From positions 310,001-374,000 of the forward strand of contig NZ_CANMJB010000001.1 in the NCBI RefSeq assembly GCF_947498175.1: 64,000 nt of DNA, written 5' to 3'. Source of the DNA: an uncultured Algimonas sp. (GTDB lineage: Bacteria > Pseudomonadota > Alphaproteobacteria > Caulobacterales > Maricaulaceae). The translations under genes and the position numbers were made by a program. The notes below the pieces were generated by a model. That model searched no databases. It saw only the letters and a list, made by a program, of their open reading frames with translations, and was not told where the DNA came from. Positions 9,848 through 17,850 of the stretch are shown here, piece by piece (the first letter of the stretch is position 1; each line of letters opens with the position of its first letter).

Positions 9848-10819
9848 ATGGCTCTTCCCGATATCCTCACCCGCACGCGCATTCCCGTCTTGGCTGCGCC
9901 CATGTTCATCGTGTCCGGACCGGATCTGGTGATCGCGCAGTGCAAGGCGGGCATCATCGGCAGCTTTCCGGCGCTGAATGCGCGCCCCGCCGAGGTGCTG
10001 GAGCAATGGATCGTGCGCATCAAGCTGGAGCTGGAGGAATACCAGCGCGACAATCCGGACGCGGTCGTCGCACCGTTCGCCGTCAACCAGATCTGCCATC
10101 CGTCCAACAACCGGCTGGAACACGACATGGCGGTCTGCGTGAAGCACGAGGTACCGATCGTCATCACCTCGCTGCAGGCCAGCCAGGCGGTCTATGACGC
10201 GACCCATTCCTATGGCGGCATCGTCCTGCACGACGTGACCAACATCCGCCACACCAAGAAGGCGTTGTCCATGGGGGCGGACGGCATCATCGCGGTCTGC
10301 GCCGGGGCGGGCGGCCATGCCGGGACCCTGTCGCCCTTCGCGCTCATCCCGGAAATCCGCAAGTTCTTCGACGGGCCGCTGCTGGCGTCGGGTTCGATCA
10401 GCACGGGCGGGTCGGTCGCGGGCGCGATCGGCATCGGCGCGGACATGGCCTATGTCGGCACGCGCTTCATCGCCACCGTAGAAGCCAACGCCGATGCCGC
10501 CTACAAGCAGGAGATCGTCGACAGCGTGGCGCAGGACATCGTCTATTCCTCCTTATTCACCGGCGTGCACGGCAACTATCTGCGCGGCTCCATCGAAAAG
10601 GCCGGGATGGACCCGGACAATCTTCCCGAAGCCGACAAGACCGCGATGGATTTCGGCTCCGGCGGCAATACAGACAAGAAGGCCTGGAAGGACATCTGGG
10701 GCGCGGGCCAGGGCGTCGGCCAAGTCGACGACGTCCCGCCCGTCGCCGATCTAGTCGATGCGATGGAATCAGAGTTCAAGGCGGCGTTGGCGCGTTTGGC
10801 GAAGCATCAAAGCGAGTAG
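9848..10819 (+). CDS. nitronate monooxygenase / 2-nitropropane dioxygenase family flavoprotein
   Basis: A 323-residue TIM-barrel protein starting at ATG 9848 (ALPDILTRTRIPVLAAPMF). The frame is open upstream but crosses the repeat at 9757-9814 and has no family resemblance there. FMN-phosphate contacts are seen in CAGAGGHAG at about 155 and in the SGSISTGG segment, as in nitronate monooxygenases, with IGADMAYVGTRF near the C-terminal phosphate loop. The reaction is oxidative denitrification of alkyl nitronates, with propionate 3-nitronate a known natural toxin substrate. Some relatives have other oxidoreductase roles. No operon partner is evident. Confidence 0.85.
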   Translation: MALPDILTRTRIPVLAAPMFIVSGPDLVIAQCKAGIIGSFPALNARPAEVLEQWIVRIKLELEEYQRDNPDAVVAPFAVNQICHPSNNRLEHDMAVCVKHEVPIVITSLQASQAVYDATHSYGGIVLHDVTNIRHTKKALSMGADGIIAVCAGAGGHAGTLSPFALIPEIRKFFDGPLLASGSISTGGSVAGAIGIGADMAYVGTRFIATVEANADAAYKQEIVDSVAQDIVYSSLFTGVHGNYLRGSIEKAGMDPDNLPEADKTAMDFGSGGNTDKKAWKDIWGAGQGVGQVDDVPPVADLVDAMESEFKAALARLAKHQSE

Positions 10820-11001
10820 ACCAAGACGTTATGCGTTTCGGTCCGTGCGGATTTTAACTTTGTGGAAACGAAACGTGACATAAATGCAACGAATTCGAAT
10901 AAAATCGGTCATACAACCGCAATCTCTGAATAAATCAAACCATCGCCATATTTCTATCTCTAAGAAGAGGGCGATTCATCAACCTAAGGGGAATCTCACC
11001 C
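10820..11001 (+). promoter_or_regulatory. AT-rich leader and probable promoter region of the TonB receptor
   Basis: These 182 bp contain no gene and are markedly AT-rich compared with the surroundings. A GTGACA at 10875-10880 could serve as a -35 element, with AATAAA or TAAAAT about 17-19 bp downstream. A strong ribosome site (AAGGGGA) lies at about 10986-10992, 9 bp before the ATG. Short arms ATCGCC (10942-10947) and GGCGAT (10970-10975) could form a weak stem. I see no riboswitch of a type I recognise. Confidence 0.4.
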
Positions 11002-14000
11002 ATGAGTAAGCTCAACAAGAAGTCGTTGCTTCTGTCTTCGATCATTTCCGGCATGGTTCTGGCGGCTGCCGCTCCGACCATGGCGCAACAAAGTGACGCC
11101 GAAGAGGATGTCATTATTACAACGGGCACGCTGATCCCGCGCTCGACCAATCTGACGACGACGAGTCCCGTCACTCAGATCAACGCAGCCGAGTTCGACG
11201 CACGCGGCGTTGTCCAAGTGGAAGACCTGATCAACACGTTGCCGCAAGCCTTCGGCGCACAGGGATCGAACCTGGCTAACGGCGCGACCGGAACGTCTTC
11301 GATCAACCTTCGCGGTCTGGGCTCGACCCGCAACCTTGTTCTGGTGAATGGCCGGCGCATGCCATACGGCTCTCTGAATACAGCGGCCGCCGACGTCAAT
11401 TTCATCCCTTCGGCTCTGGTCTCCAATGTCGAGATCCTGACCGGTGGCGCTTCCGCGACCTACGGGTCGGACGCCATCACGGGTGTGGTGAACTTCATCA
11501 TCGATGACGAATTCGAAGGGGCCCGCCTGGACACGAACTTCTCGTTCTATCAGCACAACAATAACGGTCCGTTGCAGGGACTCCTGCAGGAATTCGCCAC
11601 AGCCAATCCCGACCAGTACCGTGTTCCGAACGGCAGTGTCACCGACGGCGAAACCATCGACATCACCGGTGTCGTCGGCGGCTTCTTCGACGGCGGTCGC
11701 GGCCATGCCACCGCTTTCGCAGGTTATCAGAAAACGGATCCGATCTTCCAAGGCGACCGTGACTATGCGCAGTGTGCATTAGGAACTCGCGCAGGCGGTA
11801 ACGAGTTCAGCTGTTCCGGTTCGCCAACCAACCAAGTTGCGAACCTTCTCGAAGTCGCTCCGGGCTACGCGTTTCCAAACGGTTCGGTCTGGGCGCGTAT
11901 CGATCCGGCTGGCACAGGCACGATTATCGATCGTGACTTCACCACCGATACGTTCAACTTCAATCCGTTCAACCACTACCAGCGGCCGAACGAGCGCTAC
12001 AATCTGGGTGCCTTCGTCAATTACGAAATCACACCGGACATCAATTTCTATTCGGAACTGTTGTTCATGGAGAACAGCACGAACAACCAGATCGCTCCAT
12101 CCGGCGTCTTCGGACTTGGCGTCAATGGCGACACCGGCGGTGTGAATTGCAACAACCCGTTCCTGTCGGCACAGCAAGTCAACTTCCTCTGTACGTCGAA
12201 CGGTCTCGGCGCTGGCGACGTGGCACCCGTATTGCTCCTCCGCCGGAACGTCGAAGGCGGTCCGCGCAACAACGACATCACGCATACGACTTTCCGTCTG
12301 CTAGCAGGGTTCGAAGGTGACATTTCCGGTACGAACCTGGGTTACGATGTTTCGGCGTCCTATGCCCGCGTCCGCCGTTCGGAAGTGTACAACAACGATC
12401 TTTCGATCCGCGCGATCACAAGGGCGTTGAATGCAGTCGATGACGGAGCCGGCAATCCGATCTGCGCCATCAATTCGCGGCGTGATGCGGCTGGCGCGCT
12501 CATCACCGTCGATCCGGCTTGTGTGCCTTATGACATCTTTTCTGGGCAGCCACCGAATCCGGCTGCTGTTGACTATTTGTCGAACCCGCTTCTCAGAACC
12601 GGAACGACCGAACAGACAATTCTAACGGCAAAGATGTTTGGCGATTTCGGCGACCGCGTTCGCACTGGCTGGGCTGACGACACAGTCGCTTTCGCCGTGG
12701 GTGTAGAATACCGCAAAGATGAGCTCGATTCCAATCCGGATGGCAATTTCCTGTCCGGCGACGGCGCGGGTCAAGGCGGGCCGACCAACGCTATTGCAGG
12801 CGAACAGGATGTTTTGGATATTTTCGGTGAGCTTGACATCCCGTTGGTCCAGAACCGTTCCGGCTTCTACGATGCCGGCCTCGACCTTGCCTATCGCCGG
12901 TCTGAATACGACAATTTCGGTACTGACTCCTATAAGGTCGGCTTGGACTGGAGTCCGGTGCAGCCTATCCGGTTCCGCGGATCTTACCAGCGTGCCGTCC
13001 GTGCGGCGAACGTGTTCGAACTGTTCGCCGAACAATCGATTGGACTGTTCGACCTGTCTGCAGGATCGAACGGGCTGTTCGATCCCTGTGCCGGGACCAC
13101 GCCTGCAGCGACTGCGGCTCAGTGCGCCAATACCGGAGTCACTGCAGCTCAATATGGAAGTATTGCGGATAACCCTGCAGGCCAGTTCAATACGTTTGGC
13201 GGCGGCAATCTCGATCTGGAACCGGAGGTGAGCGACACCTACACGTTCGGTTTTGTTTTCCAGCCCTCGTTTGCGGACGGCCTGACCGTTTCAGTCGACT
13301 ATTTCGATATCAGCGTCGATGGGTTCATCGGGACCGTTCCCGAGCAACTGTCTTTGAACCAGTGTTTGGAGACAGGTCAGGCGTTCTTCTGTGATCTGGT
13401 GAACCGGGGTTCGGGCGGAACGCTTTGGGCGAACAATTCCGGTTTCATCACGGCCACCAACCTCAACACAGGTGAGCTTTCGACAAGCGGCATCGATTTC
13501 CTAGCAGGATATGATTTCCGTGCCGGGGATTTTGCCGATATGCGGATATCTTACGTTGGGACGCTTCTGAACGACCTCACGACGAAGCCGCTTCCGACTT
13601 CCACGACCAGCCAGATCTATGACTGCGCCGGTTACTATGGCGGTCAGTGCGGAGCTCCGAACCCGGAATATCGTCACAAGGTCGACTTCAACCTGCGTCC
13701 CGACATGTGGGATTCCCGTCTGGGCCTGCAACTGACGTGGCGCCACTTCGGGTCCGTCAATGTCGCTCAGACCTCTGGACAGCGTGCGCTGGCCGGGTCG
13801 TTCGCGAACGTCAACCGGACCTTCGGCGATCAGGACTATATCGATCTGTCGGGTAACTTCGCTGTCACGGAAGACATTATCTTCCGGGCCGGCGTCAACA
13901 ACGTGTTCGATGTCGATCCGCCTCTGTCGTCGATCGTCGGCACGGCGCCGGGCAACGGCAACACGTACCCGCAAGTCTATGACGCTTTCGGCCGTTACAT

Positions 14001-14028
14001 CTTCATGGGTGCGACGATCGACTTCTAG
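11002..14028 (+). CDS. TonB-dependent outer-membrane receptor
   Basis: A 1008-residue protein with a signal peptide (basic MSKLNKK start, cleavage after TMAQ), an early EDVIITTGTLIPR segment in the TonB-box region, and a plug domain containing SSINLRGLGSTRNLVLVNGRR and GGASATYGSDAITGVVNF, which are standard plug motifs. The C-terminal half alternates aromatic beta-strands and ends ...MGATIDF, with the terminal Phe used by the Bam machinery. This subtype is abundant in Caulobacterales-like bacteria and imports large nutrients such as oligosaccharides, peptides or siderophores. The substrate cannot be read here. Codon use is less GC-biased than in its neighbours, as often seen in highly expressed outer-membrane proteins. 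Confidence 0.93.
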   Translation: MSKLNKKSLLLSSIISGMVLAAAAPTMAQQSDAEEDVIITTGTLIPRSTNLTTTSPVTQINAAEFDARGVVQVEDLINTLPQAFGAQGSNLANGATGTSSINLRGLGSTRNLVLVNGRRMPYGSLNTAAADVNFIPSALVSNVEILTGGASATYGSDAITGVVNFIIDDEFEGARLDTNFSFYQHNNNGPLQGLLQEFATANPDQYRVPNGSVTDGETIDITGVVGGFFDGGRGHATAFAGYQKTDPIFQGDRDYAQCALGTRAGGNEFSCSGSPTNQVANLLEVAPGYAFPNGSVWARIDPAGTGTIIDRDFTTDTFNFNPFNHYQRPNERYNLGAFVNYEITPDINFYSELLFMENSTNNQIAPSGVFGLGVNGDTGGVNCNNPFLSAQQVNFLCTSNGLGAGDVAPVLLLRRNVEGGPRNNDITHTTFRLLAGFEGDISGTNLGYDVSASYARVRRSEVYNNDLSIRAITRALNAVDDGAGNPICAINSRRDAAGALITVDPACVPYDIFSGQPPNPAAVDYLSNPLLRTGTTEQTILTAKMFGDFGDRVRTGWADDTVAFAVGVEYRKDELDSNPDGNFLSGDGAGQGGPTNAIAGEQDVLDIFGELDIPLVQNRSGFYDAGLDLAYRRSEYDNFGTDSYKVGLDWSPVQPIRFRGSYQRAVRAANVFELFAEQSIGLFDLSAGSNGLFDPCAGTTPAATAAQCANTGVTAAQYGSIADNPAGQFNTFGGGNLDLEPEVSDTYTFGFVFQPSFADGLTVSVDYFDISVDGFIGTVPEQLSLNQCLETGQAFFCDLVNRGSGGTLWANNSGFITATNLNTGELSTSGIDFLAGYDFRAGDFADMRISYVGTLLNDLTTKPLPTSTTSQIYDCAGYYGGQCGAPNPEYRHKVDFNLRPDMWDSRLGLQLTWRHFGSVNVAQTSGQRALAGSFANVNRTFGDQDYIDLSGNFAVTEDIIFRAGVNNVFDVDPPLSSIVGTAPGNGNTYPQVYDAFGRYIFMGATIDF

Positions 14029-14055
14029 TTCGGTCCAATTCCATGTGTTTCCTAA

Positions 14056-14080
14056 AGCGGCTCTTCGGAGCCGCTTTTTT
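14056..14080 (+). terminator. rho-independent terminator of the TonB receptor
   Basis: A perfect 8-bp stem AGCGGCTC/GAGCCGCT with a TTCG tetraloop is followed directly by six T residues (14075-14080). It lies 28 bp after the receptor's stop codon. This is the cleanest intrinsic terminator in the window. Confidence 0.92.
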
Positions 14081-14205
14081 CATGCATCCTCGGCAGATGT
14101 GACGGCACGTTCGGACCTTTGGGTCCCGGGCCTGTCGTCATAAGCGTTTGCGACTCCGGAAGGTGTCGGCTAACCATCGGGTCATGAAGGCGGGACGTTA
14201 GAACG

Positions 14206-15303
14206 GTGCTGGGACGGTTTTTCATCGCGCTTGTCGTGCTGGCGCTGGTCGGGCTCGGCTACGGGGTGCTGACGGCGCAGACGCGGATCGACGATGTGGG
14301 TGCGCAGATCGAGGCCGCCTTGGCGGAGGCCGGCTACGGCTGGGCGGATGTCGCCATGGACGTCGATGTCGCGCGTATCGGCGGTACGGCGCCGACGGTC
14401 GGGGAGCGCCAGGCCGCGGTCCAGGTCGCGCGGGACGCGCGCTGTTCCGCCTGCGACGCGGACGAAGTCTGGCATGACGTCGTGGACGCGACCGCCTTGC
14501 GCGAAGCCCCGCCCTTGGAAACGCGCTCGCCCTACATGTTCTCGGCGCGCAAGGCGCCGGACGGCACGGTCGTGTTGAGCGGCTACGCGCCGTCCGAAGC
14601 GGTGCGCGCTGAAATCCTCCAAGACGCCGTGGCCGTCTTCGGCAATGACCGGGTCGCGATCGACCGGGTGGACTTGGCCGACGGCGCGCCGGACGGCGCC
14701 TGGGGCGATGTGGTGCGCCGCTATTTCCGCAAGCTCGACCGGCTCGAAGCCGGGCGTCTGCAGATCGAGGACCGCGAAGGTTCGTTGCAGGGGCAGGCGG
14801 CGAACACGGCCGTGCAGAACACGCTCTACGCCGAAATGAAACGCGCCACGCCGGAGGGCTACAATTTCGCTGGAAACGTGACCGTGCCGGACGGGCCGGT
14901 CGCCGTGTACGGACAGTCCGGATCGCAATCCATCTGCCAAGGGCTGCTGGACGATCTGCGGCGCGAGCGCAAAATCAGCTTCCAGCCGGGCGAAGCGGCG
15001 ATCCGCGGCGACGCCAACTTCGACCTGCTCGCCGAGATCGCCGGAGCCGCCGGGCAATGTCCGGACTACCGCATCGCGATCAACGGCTATACGTCGAGCG
15101 AAGGCGACGCCCGGGACAATCAGGCCCTGTCGGAAGCGCGCGCCAATGCGGTGCTGTTCCACCTGAACGAACAGGGCGGGATCGAACGGTCGCGCCTGGC
15201 CGCGCGCGGGTTCGGCCCGGACAATCCCGTGGCCAGCAACGAAACGCCGGACGGCCGCGAAAAGAACCGGCGCATCGAATTCTTATTGAGCAGAGCGGAG
15301 TAG
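14206..15303 (+). CDS. OmpA-family protein with BON-like domain
   Basis: A 365-residue protein from GTG 14206, with one N-terminal hydrophobic anchor (residues 3-22). A middle part contains VLSGYAPSEAVRAEIL and further repeats of the BON-like beta-alpha-beta pattern. The C-terminal OmpA peptidoglycan-binding domain at about 245-360 has INGYTSSEGDARDN, LSEARANAV and the final EKNRRIEF motif. It probably tethers the envelope to peptidoglycan. A CSACDADE stretch near residue 83 adds two close cysteines. The next gene follows by 10 bp, suggesting an operon. Confidence 0.8.
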   Translation: MLGRFFIALVVLALVGLGYGVLTAQTRIDDVGAQIEAALAEAGYGWADVAMDVDVARIGGTAPTVGERQAAVQVARDARCSACDADEVWHDVVDATALREAPPLETRSPYMFSARKAPDGTVVLSGYAPSEAVRAEILQDAVAVFGNDRVAIDRVDLADGAPDGAWGDVVRRYFRKLDRLEAGRLQIEDREGSLQGQAANTAVQNTLYAEMKRATPEGYNFAGNVTVPDGPVAVYGQSGSQSICQGLLDDLRRERKISFQPGEAAIRGDANFDLLAEIAGAAGQCPDYRIAINGYTSSEGDARDNQALSEARANAVLFHLNEQGGIERSRLAARGFGPDNPVASNETPDGREKNRRIEFLLSRAE

Positions 15304-15313
15304 GACCCAATCC

Positions 15314-16273
15314 ATGGACGACTTTCTAGCATTTCTCGGGGCTTACTATGTGATCCCCTCCATCGTCATCGGCGGGATCGGCTTCCTGCTGGGCTGGTTC
15401 CTCAAGCCGAGCACGAAGCGGGCTGGCGATCTGTCGGTCGAAGGCGAAGGGGCGCTGCGGGCCGAGACGGACACGTTGCGCACCCGCGTGCAGGATCTAG
15501 AAGGCCGGCTATCGGCGCGCGAGACCGAACTGACCGAGCTGAAAACGCAAGCGACCGCTCAAGCCGAGCTCCCCGACGCCGTGCCGACCGGGTCGGACGT
15601 GACCGCCAAGACGACCGATACGGACGATACCTACGCGTTGGAATGGCAGAACCGCTATCTCGCCGCGCGGGTCAAATATCTCGACAGCCGCCTGGCGGAG
15701 ATGAGCGAAGCGGATGATGTGTCCGATGCCGCCGCATCCGCCAAAAAGCCCAAGAAAACCAAGGTTTTGGCCAAGCCCAAGAAGACGGCCATGACGAAGG
15801 CGAAAACCAAGGCCGTCGCCAAGACGGCCACGGCGAAAACGGGTGCCGCCAAAACGACGGCGAAGGCGACGACCGCCAAGAAGGCGGCAGCGAAGAAGGC
15901 CCCGGCTAAAGCCATGCCGACAAAGTCCGCCTCCGCCAAATCGGCATCGAAGGCCAGCGACGAGATCGACCGGTACCTCGAAAAGGTCAAAGCCTATGAT
16001 GCGCGCGCCTCCAAGAAGGTCGTTCAGAACATCGTCGATTATTGCGGTATCTCGCTGCAATCGCGCGACAGCAGCTTGGTCGCCTGTTCGGACGAAGCGG
16101 AACTGCGCCGCGTCGCCAGCGGGTTCGTGACCAAGAAGCTGGGCCTGGAAGAGGGGCAGCTGGAGCTGGTCAAGTCGGTCTGCGAGCAGATGAAGGGCCA
16201 GCGCCTCAAATCGCGGGTGACGTTCTACTACCTCGCGGCGAAGAAGGCCAAGAAGCTGAGCCTGTTCCGCTAA
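15314..16273 (+). CDS. membrane-anchored protein with Lys/Ala-rich linker and C-terminal DUF2853 domain
   Basis: A 319-residue protein in three parts. An N-terminal transmembrane helix (about 10-30) is followed by an acidic/coiled-coil section (about 50-140). A long Lys/Ala/Thr-rich low-complexity linker (about 145-218) resembles histone H1-like or SPOR-protein linkers. The C-terminal DUF2853 domain (about 220-319) contains KVVQNIVDYCGISL and VTFYYLAAKKAKK. DUF2853 usually occurs as a small stand-alone soluble protein of about 110 residues, so the membrane anchor and linker are unusual. It follows the OmpA-like gene by 10 bp. Function is unknown. Confidence 0.72.
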   Translation: MDDFLAFLGAYYVIPSIVIGGIGFLLGWFLKPSTKRAGDLSVEGEGALRAETDTLRTRVQDLEGRLSARETELTELKTQATAQAELPDAVPTGSDVTAKTTDTDDTYALEWQNRYLAARVKYLDSRLAEMSEADDVSDAAASAKKPKKTKVLAKPKKTAMTKAKTKAVAKTATAKTGAAKTTAKATTAKKAAAKKAPAKAMPTKSASAKSASKASDEIDRYLEKVKAYDARASKKVVQNIVDYCGISLQSRDSSLVACSDEAELRRVASGFVTKKLGLEEGQLELVKSVCEQMKGQRLKSRVTFYYLAAKKAKKLSLFR

Positions 16274-16304
16274 GTTCAGGGGCTGCTCAGGTCTCCTCGA
16301 ATCT

Positions 16305-16333
16305 CCGTCCCCGGCGACGGATGCCGGGGACGG
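16305..16333. repeat. REP-like inverted repeat with 11-bp perfect stem
   Basis: CCGTCCCCGGC (16305-16315) and GCCGGGGACGG (16323-16333) are perfect complements around a 7-base loop. It lies in the 225-bp gene-free gap after the DUF2853 gene. The core is the same as in the 9757-9814 element. No T-run follows, so I treat it as a dispersed repeat and not a terminator. Confidence 0.7.
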
Positions 16334-16418
16334 GTATTGAAAGTGGAGGGTCAGGGCGGCGCTCGTCGGCGCTCATCCGCCAATCCATCCTCGTTAATCC
16401 ACTTTAGCGAACCGCCCC

Positions 16419-16443
16419 AAGCCTGCCATCCGGCAGGCTTTTT
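16419..16443 (+). terminator. intrinsic terminator upstream of the lysis cassette
   Basis: AAGCCTGCC (16419-16427) and GGCAGGCTT (16432-16440) pair perfectly around an ATCC loop. The second arm runs into a T-tract (CTTTTTCATTTTT). It would end plus-strand transcripts from the OmpA/DUF2853 pair, about 145 bp after the last stop, and isolates the following phage-like genes. Confidence 0.85.
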
Positions 16444-16498
16444 CATTTTTCCCGACTAAAAGATCCGGGTTGGGCGGAACGGCCGCATATTCGATGGC

Positions 16499-16954
16499 AT
16501 GATCCGAAACATCCCATCGACACCCTCCTTCAGCCGCAGCCCGGTGCATCCGCGCTACGGACCGACTCCGCGCGGGTCCGGCGATTGGCGCTGGCCCGAC
16601 TTCACCCCACGCGAGATGGCCTGCCGCCATTGCGGGGAGGGCTACCGCTGGCCCGCCTTCATGGACGCGCTGCAGGCGGCGCGCGACCGGGTCGGGCGCC
16701 CCTTCCACATCCTGTCGGGCCACCGCTGCGGGCTGCACAATGCCCGCGTCGGCGGCGCGCCGCTGTCGCAGCATCTGCGCCTGGCCGCCGACATCGCCCT
16801 GCGGGGGCACGACCGACACGCGCTGCACGGCGCGCTCCTCGAGGCCGGGTTCACCGGCTTCGGCTTCTACACCACATTCATCCATGCCGATCTGGGGCCT
16901 GCGCGGTCCTGGTACGGCTCAGACACAGCGAGGACACAATGGCGACAGGATTAG
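16499..16954 (+). CDS. M15-family (phage endolysin-type) D-Ala-D-Ala peptidase
   Basis: A 151-residue protein with the Peptidase_M15_3 layout: FTPREMACRHCGE near residue 36, the LSGHRCGLHNARVGG segment, SQHLRLAADIAL with the SxHxxxxAxD zinc motif, and FIHADLG with the HxD motif. These provide the His, Asp and His ligands for zinc and so predict cleavage of peptidoglycan stem peptides. No signal peptide is seen, consistent with export through a holin. It overlaps the following holin-like gene by 16 bp. The pair resembles lysis modules of phages or gene transfer agents. Confidence 0.82.
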   Translation: MIRNIPSTPSFSRSPVHPRYGPTPRGSGDWRWPDFTPREMACRHCGEGYRWPAFMDALQAARDRVGRPFHILSGHRCGLHNARVGGAPLSQHLRLAADIALRGHDRHALHGALLEAGFTGFGFYTTFIHADLGPARSWYGSDTARTQWRQD

Positions 16955-17439
16955 CCACACTCACACTGGACGCCGCCGCAGGCGGCCTGTTCGGCCTGAT
17001 CGGCACGGCACTGGGCCGCGTCGCGGGCTTCTTCGAACGCAAGCAGAGCTTCGAACAGGAGCGGGCGCGCTGGACGCACGAACTGCGGCTGCACGAGCTT
17101 AACCGCCGCGCCAAGGCGCAGGAGGCGGAAAACGAACTCGCCCTGGCGGCGCAGGCGGGCAGCTGGCGCGGGCTCGAAGCCTCGATCCTGGCCGACGCCG
17201 CGCTGGGCGAGGCCAGCCGATGGGTGGTCAACACGCTGCGCCTGGTGCGGCCCGCGCTGACGCTGATGCTCTGGCTGATCACGGCCTACATCTTCGCCCG
17301 GACGCAGGATACGGGCGTGATCGACGCCTGCGTCTTCGCGGCGACGGCGGCGACCCTGTGGTGGTTCGGCGACCGCGCCCCGCGCAACGGCGCAGGGCCC
17401 CGGACGATGGGCGGCCGCTCCATCGTGGGCCCGGTCTGA
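16939..17439 (+). CDS. three-helix holin-like protein (GTA_holin_3TM type)
   Basis: A 166-residue protein with a hydrophobic N-terminal segment (about 8-34), a charged coiled region rich in Glu/Arg/Ala (about 35-75), and two more membrane spans (about 105-121 and 127-147). This matches the architecture of the 3-TM holins found beside endolysins in alphaproteobacterial phages and gene transfer agents. It starts inside the end of the M15 peptidase gene and ends with TGATG, giving a one-base overlap with the next frame. Assignment is by architecture and context, so moderate confidence. Confidence 0.65.
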   Translation: MATGLATLTLDAAAGGLFGLIGTALGRVAGFFERKQSFEQERARWTHELRLHELNRRAKAQEAENELALAAQAGSWRGLEASILADAALGEASRWVVNTLRLVRPALTLMLWLITAYIFARTQDTGVIDACVFAATAATLWWFGDRAPRNGAGPRTMGGRSIVGPV

Positions 17440-17786
17440 TGGCGCGGCGTTTCCTCGGCTGGCGGATGGGCTGCGTCGATCTGGGGCCGGTCTGGTCGGA
17501 GGCGGACCCGCCTCCGCCACCGCCCGGACCGCCTCAGGCGGACGAGACCGATACCGGCGCGACCCAGGCCGACCTGATCCGGGACGCCTTGACGCGGTTG
17601 CAGGCGCTCCGGGCGAAACAGACGCACGGCTACCACCGGTTGGAGTCGGGCCGGACGCCGGACCCTGCGGGATGGAGACCGGTCCATAGACGCGGCTTCG
17701 GACGCCGCGAGCGGAATTTCGAAGCCGGAGCCGCAACGGGAGCCCGACATGATGCGCTCGGAACCGGTGATTTCGACCCTGGGTGA
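17439..17786 (+). CDS. hypothetical 115-aa protein following the holin-like gene
   Basis: The frame starts MARRFLGWRMGCVDLGPVW, has a Pro-rich stretch at about 25-33, a short amphipathic helix (LIRDALTRLQALRAKQ) and then a basic, Arg-rich, low-complexity tail. Its ATG overlaps the TGA of the holin-like gene by one base. I do not recognise a family. The first 60 residues look protein-like; the tail may be out of natural constraint. It may be a third gene of the lysis cassette or a decayed remnant. Confidence 0.4.
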   Translation: MARRFLGWRMGCVDLGPVWSEADPPPPPPGPPQADETDTGATQADLIRDALTRLQALRAKQTHGYHRLESGRTPDPAGWRPVHRRGFGRRERNFEAGAATGARHDALGTGDFDPG

Positions 17787-17850
17787 TCCGAGGACGATGC
17801 CATGATGGGGCCGAAGGCTGACGGGCGGCGCCGGATCGGTCTGACCGAGC

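Noticed and set aside
10820-11001. Riboswitch upstream of the TonB receptor
   Set aside because: Only weak short stems were seen, and none of the conserved blocks of cobalamin, TPP or other riboswitches I know.
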